Notes: generated by a model not told the origin, from the sequence alone. A DNA stretch of 16,361 nt from Ophiosphaerella korrae (GCA_028456385.1 JALNQF010000703.1:1-16361), one strand, 5' to 3'. Shown: positions 7,383-16,361, counted from the first letter of the stretch. A program made the numbers and translations.

Positions 7383-9793
7383 ATAAAGAGATAAGAGATA
7401 AGTTAATATAAAAAGTATAAAGTATACCTAGTTAGATATATATAGTTATAATAGCTATATAATAATAGATATAGTAGAATAAAATAAAGAATAGAAGTTT
7501 ATTTAAAAATACTTACTAGTTATAAGTATAGAAAAAGTATATAAAGACTAGAAAGAAACTAATCTTAAAGTAAAAAAGTTTATACTATTCTAAAAATAAA
7601 TAGAATAATATATAGTTATAGTAAAAAGAATACCTATATAAAAAAAGTAGTAGTATTTTATAAAAAAAATATAATAGATTAATAAAGCTTATATACTACG
7701 TATACTAGTAGTATACTATATCTTAGTAATAACTAGACCTAGTATAGATAAGTACTAAGAAGGAGATAATAAGAAAATAGACTTAGAATATCTAGTATAT
7801 TTTAAAATATCTTAGGTATTATATTTAGATATAAACTACTACTTATATAGAGAATCTAAAGTATATAATTATATATAGCTAGTATAAAGAAAAAGATATA
7901 ACTATATAAAAGTAATTTTAAGAAAAGATATCTAAAGTTAAAAAATAATTAAAATACTTAATAAAGAGTATATAGTAATTAGACTAAAACTAAAACTATC
8001 TAAAAAATATATTTAAAGAAGACTATAGTATAAATATATATATAATAAATACCTAAAATATAAAAACTATAAATATAAGATAAAGTAATAGCTTTAAAAA
8101 GATAGATAATTTATAAAATAACCTAAATAAATAAGGCTTAATAGTATAATAAGCCTATATATTAAGAAAGAAGAGTATAAATTATAATTAATAGTAAAGC
8201 TATTAAGAACTTTATATATAAAAAATTTATAGTAACTAAGAGAATAAAGTATACTATAAAGAAATACTTTTAATAACTTAGTATAATTAAAGGAAAACTA
8301 TTTTAAGAACCTATTAGGTTTAAAATAATACTTTCTATATTAAAGCTAAAAAGATTAGAAATTAAGAATATAGTTATATATATAACAATAATTAATAATA
8401 AATAAGATATAACATTAGGAATACAATAGTTATAAATAACTAACCTAAAGATTAATTAGAGAAAAGAAAAAATTAGCTACTTAAAAAAAGATATATTAAA
8501 AGCTAATATAAGTATATATAAAGGAGAATTCCTAAAAAAATAAAAGAAATAAGAGAAATAACTTATAAAGCTAGATAACTACATTCTAGAATATTAACTA
8601 TAGGACTTAGTAATAAATCTAGAAGAAAGAAAAAATATAGGCTAGAATCTAGTCTACTAAAAAATAGAAAAAAAATCTAAGATTAAGTAAGTATTTATTA
8701 AAAACGTAATAAAGAAAAAATAAATATAAGAATTATAATTCTTAGTAGTATATAGATAAATATTTATAGAAAAAAAAATAAAAGATAAATAACTTTATAT
8801 AGATTTTAGTAAAATAAAGATAGTTATAGATAAAAATTAATACTTCTTACTATATATAGATAAGATATAAGATAAGCTATAAAAGGCTTAAATCTTTATA
8901 AAACTAGGTATCTAAAATACGTACTATTAGATTAGAATTAAAAAAAGTACTAAATAGAAAATAAGACTTTAAAAATAATATAAACTATTTAATTATATAG
9001 TTATACTATTTAAATTAATAAATATACTAGTAGTATTTTAAAAAAGATTTAATATAGTCTTAAAAGAATATTAAAATATATTTAAATTCTTAGAAATAGA
9101 AGAAGAATACGTATAATATATATATAAAGTACTAGAAAAGCTAATATAAAATAAACTATTCTTTAAAATAAAGAAATATAAATTCTATATAAAAGAAATA
9201 GACTTTGTTAGATTTAATATTAAATAAAGAAAAATATAGATTAAATTTAATAAGATTAAAGTAATCTAAGAATAGCTAATACTAAAAAACCTATAAAAAG
9301 TATAATAGTTTTATAAACAAGTAAACTTTTATAAAAAGTTAATAGTAAAGTAGTTTAAAATAATAGAACTATTAATAAAGCTTATAAATAATAATATATT
9401 ATTTAAATAGACTTAAGATTAAAATAAAGTATTTAATTAAATTAAGTAGAAATTTATAGAGAATTTAGTTATTAGAATATATAACCTATACTTACTAGTA
9501 ATAATAAAGATAGATATATTAAACTTAGTCTATAAAATAGTACTAATATAAGAAGACTAGGATATAAAGTAAAAATACTTAGTTAAATACTTTTTTATAA
9601 AAATAAAGCTAGTAGAACTTAACTACTTAATTTATAATAAAGAAATACTAGTAATCTATAAAGTATTAAAGTAATAGAAAGTATACCTATAAAAATTAAA
9701 GTATTAAATAAAAGTTTATATAGACTATAAAAATCTTATAGAATTTATAATAAATAAAAACTTATTATAATACTATATATAAAAATAAAAATT
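7383..9793 (+). mobile_element. Element 2: truncated older copy of the same family
   Basis: Colinear with 2237-4697 of element 1, from the gag-pol linker to RNase H, on the same strand. No LTR of its own is present. It starts exactly at the end of element 1's 3' LTR and stops exactly at the first base of element 3's LTR. It has far fewer remaining C and G in RIP-sensitive positions than element 1, so it was probably mutated in more RIP rounds and is older. The remaining 3' part would be expected beyond element 3, outside the window. Confidence 0.88.
7383..9793 (+). pseudogene. Element 2 pol fragment (linker, protease, RT, RNase H)
   Basis: Readable remnants match element 1: the protease site reads N-S-K-A (about 8189-8200), the FTKLDI-like block is still visible as FIKLGI (Asp to Gly), the thumb follows, and the RNase H part includes IYNKEILVIYK. 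The RT active-site box is gone: near 9083, element 1's 29 bases between TATTT and ATTCTTAG are replaced by 2 bases, an in-frame 27-bp loss that removes YLDD. Stops are very dense. The integrase part is absent. Confidence 0.85.
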
Positions 9794-10098
9794 TGTTATA
9801 GGCTTACTAGAGTTAACTTCCTAATAGCCTAGATAGGTATTAGTAGATTATAAGGTAATAACAAAAGCTCGTGTTATAATCTATAATAGGCTATAAATAA
9901 TAGAAGATATTTTACAACTATCTTTATATTATTACTTATAGTTAATAATTAAATTACTAATACTATCCTAATAATGCGCATCGCTACTAACTATATACTT
10001 GTCTTAATCTATTAATCTATTACTACTAAAGACAATAGATTATAGATTACTCTAATCTATAATCTATTAATACTAAGGGTCTATAGATTATAGATTAC
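9794..10098 (-). repeat. 3' LTR of element 3 (about 305 bp)
   Basis: Plus-strand left end TGTTATAGGCTTACTAG is repeated at 16212. The left two thirds (9794 to about 10000) align to the reverse complement of element 1's LTR, for example AAATTACTAATACTATCCTAATAATGCG-like sequence near 9950-9978. The right third (about 10000-10098) has no match to element 1; it holds AATCTAT/ATAGATT repeats instead of the 55-bp duplication. In element orientation that part is the U3 end. The inner edge near 10098 is set because the bases after it match the sequence just before element 1's 3' LTR. Confidence 0.82.
10009..10098. repeat. AATCTAT/ATAGATT repeat cluster with perfect hairpin
   Basis: Copies of one 7-9 bp word in both orientations: AATCTATTAATCTATTA at 10009-10025, AATAGATTATAGATTA at 10034-10049, its exact reverse complement at 10053-10068 and another copy at 10083-10097. 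The middle two form a perfect 16-bp inverted repeat with a 3-base loop. Inference: a set of U3 protein-binding sites or a local expansion. Confidence 0.8.
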
Positions 10099-10455
10099 CT
10101 TAGATATCCTAATTATATATAGTTTCCTAATTAAGTTTATATTCCTTGTATTTATAAGAACTTAATCCTTTAGTTATAAGGCTAATTAGTTCTATCTATA
10201 ATTCTCTTATTACTATTGTAATACTATCCTCTCCTCTAGGTAAGTTCTTGTTTATCTATCCTAGAGCTAAAGTTATTAGCCTACTTTCTTTGTTAATTTC
10301 TAGTTCCTTATTACTCCCTATAGTTACTTCTTCTATACAACGTTAATATCTTCTTACTAATTGCGTATTACGTAATAGTATTAAAATATTTCTTTATTCT
10401 TGTTATACTTCCTCTAAGTTAAATCCTAAGTATTTTCTTTATATAGTTTCTATAA
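10099..10455. other. 3' noncoding part of element 3
   Basis: The first 40 bases match the sequence preceding element 1's 3' LTR (TAGTTTCCTA shared on this strand; its complement TAGGAAACTA is the candidate polypurine tract). The rest is pyrimidine-rich on the plus strand and may be the upstream part of the plus-strand frame at 10456, which stays loosely open here with Gln/Trp-type stops only. No start or other feature can be set. Confidence 0.4.
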
Positions 10456-10935
10456 ATAATAGTAAAGCTTATAAGGCGTATATTTATATAAACGTTTATA
10501 GCTCTTATAACGTGTTTAGTATCTCTCTTATAGAGTATATATTTATTATACTTATTCTTGTATCTAGGCTTAATAATAATAGGGAGAGCTATTAACTAGG
10601 CTTAAGAGAAATTACTATCTTAAATTATAGAGGCTAAAGCTAAATATAAGTAGATCTAGGAGCTTATATAGAGTAAGCTAGTAGAGAATTAAGCTTATTT
10701 CTTCTATCTTTATAAGATAAAGGCGCTAAATAATAAGAAATTAGCTAAGTAGTTAGTAGCTCTAGAAGCTAAGCTAGACTTAGACAAAGTATTTAGTATT
10801 ACTATAGTAGGTCTTACGTTAGGCGCTCTTATCGCCTCTCTATCTTGTAATAGTAATATTAGTTTTCTTAGTTCTCTTAGTTTGCTACTAGGTGTTCTAG
10901 AGAGTTTTAACTTTAGAAGTTTTCTAGTTTCTTAA
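10456..10935 (+). pseudogene. Opposite-strand reading frame in element 3 3' region
   Basis: About 160 codons antisense to the element. It aligns with minus 6250-6708 of element 1 with only two gaps, of 4 and 3 codons. Over LEAKLDLD the two copies differ at five bases, all synonymous in this frame (CTA/TTA, AAG/AAA, CTA/TTA, GAC/GAT twice). Then 31 codons follow without a gap, then GVLE-x-FNFR and LVS-stop. A possible coiled coil lies at about 10588-10760 (INQAQ-like start, AKAKYK, KLVEN). It overlaps the 3' end of gag-pol (stop 10913) by 23 bp. No family assigned; the stops inside are consistent with RIP. Confidence 0.48.
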
Positions 10936-11110
10936 AGTAGTTAAGGTTACTTTATAGTTTCTATATTTCTTTCTATAGTTTTCCTTTTTCGTCTATACTT
11001 ATCTATTTTATTAGGTAGTAGTTCCTACTATTATAGAACTAGTATACTAAGATTTCTTTAACTTCCTATTCTTCTTATTCTCTATACATATCTACTTTAT
11101 ATACTAGTAG
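10913..11110 (-). other. Chromodomain of element 3, after a 4-bp deletion
   Basis: Reads VKEILVY, then YYLIK-stop (Trp expected) at 11003-11020, then the C-terminal helix to TAA at 10913. It is out of frame with the integrase because about 4 bp are missing near 11231: 14 bases here against 18 in element 1 between the shared AAA and GTT codons. Confidence 0.8.
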
Positions 11111-11289
11111 TTCTACGTTTTATAGTACTATCTTAAGTAGTACTACGTAGAAAGTTAAGTATATCTTTATTTTATTTAGTAGCTTTAATTTAAATATAAC
11201 TAGCGTAACTTCTTAATTTTATAGAGTCTTATCTTAATATAGTCTAGTTTTAAACTTAGTCTCTTACTCTTAATGTTTTTTTATACTAA

Positions 11290-12200
11290 CTATACCTTTT
11301 CTCTCTTTTTAAATTAGGGTCCCTCTTTATATTTCTTATTATAATACTTTGTTATTTAATTATATAGGAAATCTAAATCCTATCTTAATTAATTATATAT
11401 ATTTTTAAGTCTATTAGCAAAGTTTTCTCCTTTTAGAGACTAAGATATCTCTAGTCTTAGTATTCTATATACACTAGGGTTAAATCTATAGTTTATAAAA
11501 AAAGGTAATACTTTTATTATTACGTTCTTTGCGCTGTTGTATACTAACTATGCTATAGGTAGTAACTATACCTAATTGTTCTAGTTGTAATTAAAGTAGT
11601 ATCTTAGGTATTATTCTACTATCTAGTTTATTCTTTCTAATTACCTATCTATTTATAGATAGTATATAGTAGATATTACGTATTTAATTCTTAATTATAC
11701 TATTATCGTTCTCTATAGTTTTAATATAAATCTTATATCTCTATCTATAATAATCTTATCTAGTAGTCTATATTAACTAATTACAGTTCTTAGAACCTAG
11801 TATATAGTAGTTTCTATTCTACTTTTTTCTCTATATAGTTTAAAGTATAAGTACTTTATAAGCTTGTCTACTATTATTAAAATTTTATTATACTTAACTC
11901 CTAATATTAAGTCTTTTAACTTAGGTAGCTTTGTAATAAAGTCTATTATAATAACTTCTTATAGTTATTCTAGTACTTCTACTAGTTATAGCTTCCTATA
12001 TAGTGCGTATCTACTATACTTATTTCTCTAGTATTCTATATAATCTTGTAGTACCTCTATTACTAGTTGTCTTGCTTTTAGAATATAATAATCTCGTAGT
12101 AGTCTATCTAATATTTTTTTAATACCGTAGTAACTATATACTAGTAATTTGTAAAATTATTGTATAAATTCTCTTTAGTTCTTCTTTAGAATATATATTC
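11290..12200 (-). other. Integrase domain of element 3, DDE retained
   Basis: Asp codon 11941-11943 (IIIDFI), an Asp in IIIDRD near 11740, and Glu codon 11635-11637 (QLERIN) are all present, unlike element 1 where the Glu is Lys. The zinc-finger His and Cys positions that I traced (about 12050-12160) are mostly Tyr. The core continues to EKV at 11290. Confidence 0.82.
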
Positions 12201-12389
12201 TTCTATAGGCTTATACTAATCCTTTTTAGATTTCTAGTTTCTTTATTTCTTTAGATACTTCTTACGTTATTTTCTAAATCTATTCGTTTAGCTTACTATC
12301 TATTCTTTTAAGTGTTACAGCTATTTTAGGTATATTTAGGACTAAATATCCTTCCTTGTTCTTAACTAGAACTATACTAGTAGCGCTTA

Positions 12390-12880
12390 CTTCTTTTTAT
12401 AAGTCTAGTCTTCTACTAAAGGCTTCTATAAATTAGTTATCTTTCCCTTTTATATATATAATTTCTATATTAAATATTAATAGGAATTCCTATTATCTTA
12501 TATATTATTATATTAGTTCTTTATTTAGTATAAATCCTATAAGATTCTTATAGTCTATATAGACCTTTGTTTAGTATTTTACTCCTTATAGGTATACTCT
12601 CTATTATTTAAATACTTTATAGATTACTAGTATTTCTTTATTATAGATCTAGTAGTTAAGTTCTACTATTTTTATCTTCTTAGAGAAGTATTTAACTAAG
12701 TATTCTTTCTTAGTTTTTAGGTCTTCTTATATTAGTACTATTCTATAGACTAAGTTAGATACGTCTATTTTTACTATTACTAGTAGGTCTAGGTTATATA
12801 TTCTAATAACTAGGTTTTCTATAAACTTCTTTTTAATTTTATTAAATACTTTATCTTATTCTCTTATCTATTTAAATAGT
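12390..12880 (-). other. RNase H domain of element 3
   Basis: Placed between RT and integrase; the minus strand matches element 1 in blocks such as VKIDVSNLVYRIVLI, KIVELNY and YIDYKNLIGF. I did not check every catalytic residue here. Confidence 0.75.
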
Positions 12881-13009
12881 ATATCTTTTTTTATAAGCCT
12901 TATTATTAGTTTTATATCTTTAGACTATCTTACTATTAACTTTCTATAAAAGTTAACTAGGCTATAAAATTATTGTACTTCCTTTAAGTTCTTAAGTATT
13001 ACCTATTCG

Positions 13010-13640
13010 TTAATTAATCTAATTTTTTCTAGATTAATCTTGATTTTTCCTAGTTTAATAATAAATCTAAGGAAGTCTATTTCTTTTATATAGAATTTAC
13101 ATTTTCTTATTTTAAAGAATAGTTTACTTTCTACTAGTTTTTCTAGTACTTTGTGTACGTACTATATATATTCTTCTTCTATTTCTAAGAATATAAGGAT
13201 ATTATCTAGGTATATAAATATAAATATATCTAAGTATTCTCTTAGTACTATATTTATTCTTTCTTAGAAGGCTGCTAGTGCGTTTATTAAGCTAAAGAGT
13301 ATAACTAGGTATTTATATAGTCTATATTGTGTTCTAAACGCTATTTTCTATTTATTACCTTTCTTAATTCTAATCTAGTAGTAGGCGTTCTAGATATCTA
13401 GTTTTATAAAGATTCTTGCTTTCTATAGTCTATCTTGTATTATATCTATTTATAGTAAAGGGTATTAGTTCTTATTTATAATTATATTAGTTTTTCTAAA
13501 GTCTATATAAGGTCTTTTATTACTTATTCCTTTTTTGTCTATAAATATAAGTCTATATACTACTAAGGACTTAGATTCTTGTATTTATCCTTTCTTTAGT
13601 ACGTTTTTAATAAACGTTTATTTAATCTTAGATTCTTCTT
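13010..13640 (-). other. Reverse transcriptase domain of element 3
   Basis: Gypsy RT blocks on the minus strand, including FIFIYLDNILIF; the YLDN codons are 13201-13212, so the second Asp of YLDD is Asn as in element 1. Upstream strings such as the FTKLDI-type block (as IFIKLDI) and downstream KKYKFY-like segments follow in the expected order. Confidence 0.88.
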
Positions 13641-13989
13641 CTATTTTTCTATAAACTAGGCTCTATCTTATATCTTTATCTTCCTTTAGATCTATTACTA
13701 AATCCTATAGTTAATATTTTAGAAAGTAATCTTTAGGTTCGATAAGCTGTTTTTCCTATTTCTTGTATTCTTCTAGGAATTCTCCCTTACAGGTGTTTAT
13801 ATTAGCCTTTAACATATCTATTTTATAGTAGTTGATTTTTCTTATTCTCTAATTAATATGTAGGTTAGTTATTTGTAACTATAGTATTCCTAGTATTATA
13901 TCTTATTTGTTATTAATTATTGTTATGTCTATAACTATATTCTTAATTGTTATTTCTTCTAGTTCTAGTGTAAAGAGAACTATTTTAAA

Positions 13990-14125
13990 TCTAATAGGTT
14001 CTTAGAATAGGTTTCCTTTAATTATGCTTAGTTATTAAGGGTATTTCTTTATTATATACTATATTCCTTATATTTCTATAAACTTCCTTAATATAAAGTT
14101 TCTTATAGCTCTACTATTAATTATT
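13990..14125 (-). other. Protease domain of element 3, catalytic Asp lost
   Basis: The minus-strand codons at 14107-14121 read I-N-S-R-A minus its first residue, that is N-S-R-A where D-S-G-A is expected, followed by IRNFILRKF. The same Asp-to-Asn change as in elements 1 and 2; the Gly is Arg here and Lys in the others. Confidence 0.8.
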
Positions 14126-14435
14126 AATTGTACTTTCTTTCCTTAATAAGTACTTATCTTTGTAATATATAGGCCTTTTATACTTTCTAGCCTTTCTTAC
14201 TTTAGTATTTTTATAAATTATCTATCTTCTTAGGGCTATAGCTCTATTTTAAGTTTATATTCTTTATATTTTAGATATTTATTATACTTGTATTTATACT
14301 ATAGTCTTCTTTAGACGCATTTCTTAGGTAGTTTTAGTCTAAGCTTTATTACTACGTAACTTTCTTCTAGTATTATTTCTTATCCTTAGATATCTTCTAC
14401 TAGAATTACTCTTATATAGTTGTAGCCTCTTTTTC

Positions 14436-14452
14436 TTATAGGCTATACTTTG
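14436..14452 (-). other. 1-bp deletion in element 3 linker
   Basis: Between the shared AGA codon and the V-stop-P string, element 3 has 31 bases where elements 1 and 2 both have 32. The reading frame changes here from linker to protease phase. Two unshifted copies make element 3 the changed one. Confidence 0.7.
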
Positions 14453-15229
14453 TTATTTATCTTAGGGTTCTATATATTATATAATTCTTTTCTAGGTATA
14501 ATATTTACAATACTTTAAAATATACTAGATGTTTTAGGTTTATTATTTTATTATCCTCTTCCTAATATTTGTCTTTACTAAGTATTTCTATTATTAGGAT
14601 ATAGTACGTTACTAGTACTCTTAGTATATAGGCTTCGTTAATCTATTACGTTTTTCTTACAAGGTACTACTATTCTTTTTATATAGGTATTCTTCTTACT
14701 ATAACTATATATTACTTTATCTATTCTTAAAATAGTATAAACTTTATTTCTTTAGAATTACGTTCTTTCTAGTCTTTATACGCTTCCTCTATACTTATAA
14801 CTAGTAAGTATTTCTAAACAAACTTCTATTCTTTGTTTTATTCTTTTATATCTATTATTGTATAGCTATTATAGCTATATATATCTAGCTAGGCGTATTC
14901 TATACCTCTTATACTTTTCTATCTTTTACTTTCTTATAGTCCTTTAGAAGAAGCTATAGTAGTCTCTTTATCTAGTGCTAGTCCTTTAGCCTAGATTAAT
15001 AGGGTCTAGGGCTCTTCCCTTTCTAAGTCTTCTATTAGTAGGTCTATTATATACGCTATTTCTTCTAGCTATACTTTTATTCTTTTTTTTATTACTACTA
15101 CTCTATTTCTTTATTATAAGAAGTATCCTACTCTCTATTTACTAGAAAAGTATATATAGTAGTTATCTTTGTAATAAAAGGTCTAATATAGTATTATATA
15201 TTATATTTCTTTACTCTTAGCTACTTTTT

Positions 15230-16153
15230 CTTAAGGTTTAGCCTATACTTATAGTACTTCCTTCTTTTTCTCTTTCTATCCTTGTTTACGTTAAGGATTA
15301 TAAGGTCTCTAGTGTCCTAGTTTCTAGTTTAGCTACTATACTTATTCTTTTTCTATTCTTAAAGGTCGTTGTTAATTTAGATTACCTACTATTTTAGGGC
15401 TTCTAGTGTCCTAGGTTTCTCTATATATATTATTTTGTATTAAATTTTTACGTTTAGTCTTTGTTTAAATTATAATATAAGGGCTAATTTATTCTATTCT
15501 ATATTTTAGCTTAGTTATTTAAATTATAATATATATTCTAGAACACTCTTGTTTTGTATAATCCTTTTAAGTTTCTCTTTAGCTTATTAGGTAATATCTA
15601 TATCTCTAAATGCTGCTCTTATTTGTTTAGTAAAGTATTTATAACTTCTAAAAATAGCTCTAGTTTTATCCTTTTAGGTTATTAGAGAATACGTTGTGTA
15701 GTCTATCTAGTAAGGCTCGTACTATCTTATTACGTCTTCTTCGAGGTATAGTCTAATATATATTACCTTCTTTTCTTCTATATTAAAGTATAGTACTTAT
15801 ACATCTATCTAGAGTTATGCTAACGCTATAAAGGGTCTTAATTTCTCCCTTATTCTATTAAACTTTTTAAAGACAGGTATCTTAGGTAGTTTCTTTGTTA
15901 TACTTATTTCTAGTTATTAGGTAATTAGCTCTATCTAGTTCTAGCCTTTAATAATAGCTTTAATTTATACTTTGTTCTATTTTAAGTAGTCTTGTAGTTC
16001 TTTATTCTACGTTTCTAGTACTTTAATTACTATCTTTATATCTTCTTTATTATTAATTAGTTTGTTTATACAGTCTTTAATTATTTCCTATATAGTACTA
16101 TCTAACTTATAACTACTCTTAGGGGCTTTACTTTTTAAACTTTCTACTATTAT
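15230..16153 (-). other. Gag region of element 3, zinc knuckles deleted
   Basis: The capsid part reads like element 1 (KKLPKIP, KKFNRIREKLRPFIA, TRAIFRSYKYFTKQI). After LNVNKDRKRK the sequence jumps at about 15258-15280 to EV-x-x-V-stop-AKP, which in element 1 follows the knuckles: 213 bases between shared codons there, 35 here. The lost 178 bp held both CCHC motifs and the loss shifts the frame. The flanks are A/G-rich on the coding strand, so slippage or short-homology recombination is plausible. Confidence 0.82.
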
Positions 16154-16194
16154 ATTAGCTAGACTATACGCTACTTACGCTTTACTTCTTATAA

Positions 16195-16211
16195 TAACTA
16201 AATTAGTAAGG
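16195..16211 (-). promoter_or_regulatory. Candidate primer-binding site region, element 3
   Basis: On the minus strand the bases right after the 5' LTR are CCTTACTAATTTAG, shared with 780-793 of element 1 except for one C/T change. The position fits a tRNA primer site. The tRNA cannot be identified after RIP. Confidence 0.35.
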
Positions 16212-16243
16212 TGTTATAGGCTTACTAGGGTCGACTTCCTAAT
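16212..16243 (-). repeat. 5' LTR of element 3, 32-bp remnant
   Basis: Matches 9794-9825 at 29 of 32 positions, the three differences being transitions. Homology stops abruptly after TTCCTAAT. The remaining 270 or so bases of the LTR are absent from the window, so the LTR is interrupted or deleted here. Confidence 0.85.
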
Positions 16244-16361
16244 TGTAAAGTAGACTTCACGCAAGATAACTTAATAAGGCAGTTTTAACAATTAACTAAA
16301 AAGAGTAAATAGTAGATAAAGCTATCTAAGTAAGTACTAGGTATATATACCTAGTAGCTTA
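16244..16361. other. Start of another sequence interrupting element 3's LTR
   Basis: Begins TGTAAAGTAGACTTCAC, which includes a near-palindrome (GTAAAGT/ACTTCAC; one RIP-type change from perfect). TG at the junction is what an inserted LTR would show. It keeps CpA in TCA and GCA contexts that are very rare elsewhere in the window, which suggests a younger or less mutated sequence. It runs off the window end, so the family cannot be told. Confidence 0.4.
16335..16356. repeat. Perfect 22-bp palindrome at window end
   Basis: ACTAGGTATATATACCTAGT (16336-16355) equals its own reverse complement, with one more matching pair at 16335/16356; outer bases AAG/CTT match again after a single extra G. 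It may be a hairpin or a protein site of the interrupting sequence. Confidence 0.75.

Larger units (their letters stand above)
10913..16153 (-). pseudogene. Element 3 gag-pol polyprotein (dead)
   Basis: Same architecture as element 1, read on the minus strand from an ATA (former ATG?) at 16151-16153 to TAA at 10913-10915. The total length is a multiple of three, but this is accidental: three deletions of about 178, 1 and 4 bp move the frame and add up to 183. Gag codons start at lower coordinates 2 modulo 3, the linker at 0, protease to integrase at 1, and the chromodomain at 2 again. RIP stops are present throughout. Confidence 0.88.
9794..16243 (-). mobile_element. Element 3: related chromovirus on minus strand, RIP-dead
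   Basis: About 6.4 kb, opposite in orientation to element 1, with the same domain order and long matching protein stretches but clear divergence, including transversions. The 3' LTR (left) is 9794-10098. The 5' LTR (right) is cut after 32 bp at 16243. The inner boundary is fixed by shared sequence next to the LTR (minus-strand CCTTACTAATTTAG). It sits inside element 2, at the point equivalent to base 4697 of element 1. No target duplication can be tested because the right end is missing. Confidence 0.9.
1..16361. other. RIP-mutated, AT-rich transposon block
   Basis: Seen: TpA is in large excess while CpA and TpG are rare on both strands; in 8401-8460, for example, I count 13 TA, 2 CA and no TG. 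Stops inside the element frames are TAA or TAG where Gln or Trp is expected, and Met codons read ATA. Known: RIP in filamentous ascomycetes converts C to T, mainly in CpA, in repeated DNA. Inference: heterochromatic repeat island, possibly pericentromeric or subtelomeric; the window does not show which. No host gene, rRNA, tRNA or CRISPR array was found. Confidence 0.93.

Noticed and set aside
9794..10098. Left LTR of element 3 as a solo LTR of element 1's family
   Set aside because: It is followed by matching 3' noncoding sequence and a full gag-pol on the minus strand, and its end is repeated at 16212.
10201..10500. Hydrophobic plus-strand frame resembling a multi-pass membrane protein
   Set aside because: RIP turns Pro, Ser, Thr and Ala codons into Leu, Ile and Val on the T-rich strand, so apparent membrane segments are probably artefacts.
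10913..16153. Element 3 gag-pol as an intact-length frame because its length divides by three
   Set aside because: Tracing the frame shows three separate deletions (about 178, 1 and 4 bp) whose sum happens to be a multiple of three.
1..16361. Numerous short open frames on both strands
   Set aside because: They lack ATG starts, carry element-derived sequence in wrong frames, and reflect the absence of TGA, not coding.

Overview
The window is a block of dead transposable elements from a filamentous ascomycete (Pezizomycotina-type) genome. No intact gene is visible. The whole stretch is very AT-rich. CpA and TpG are almost absent and TpA is in excess, on both strands and in every element. This is the signature of repeat-induced point mutation (RIP), a fungal defence that turns C into T in duplicated DNA, mainly at CpA. 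Reading frames therefore carry many TAA/TAG stops where Gln (CAA/CAG) or Trp (TGG) codons are expected, and start codons are mostly gone (ATG to ATA).

Layout. 1-457: unrecognised RIP-mutated flank with one coding-like frame. 458-7382: element 1 (plus strand), a full-length Ty3/gypsy chromovirus with two 322-bp LTRs, one long gag-pol frame (double CCHC zinc knuckle, long linker, protease, reverse transcriptase, RNase H, HHCC/DDE integrase, C-terminal chromodomain) and a 3' region carrying a reading frame on the opposite strand. 7383-9793: element 2 (plus strand), an older and more heavily mutated internal fragment of the same family, from the gag-pol linker to RNase H. 9794-16243: element 3 (minus strand), a diverged relative with the same domain order, an almost complete 3' LTR with a different U3 half, and only 32 bp of its 5' LTR. 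16244-16361: start of a further sequence that interrupts that LTR; it ends in a long palindrome.

How the parts relate. Element 3 sits inside element 2's RNase H region. Element 1 abuts the other end of element 2, but the left flank of element 1 is not the missing 5' part of element 2. Elements 1 and 3 lie tail to tail as long inverted copies. None could encode working proteins. RIP has turned zinc-ligand Cys and His codons into Tyr and has changed the protease DSG and the reverse transcriptase YLDD motifs. Non-RIP lesions are also present: a 1-bp deletion in element 1; deletions of about 178 bp, 1 bp and 4 bp in element 3; a 27-bp deletion of the YLDD region in element 2.

The most interesting signal is an opposite-strand reading frame at the 3' end of both full elements. 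It differs between copies only by substitutions and whole-codon length changes, and it ends at the same stop position. A replaced U3 promoter half with a perfect hairpin in element 3, and a strong neighbour bias in the surviving CpA sites, also deserve a second look.
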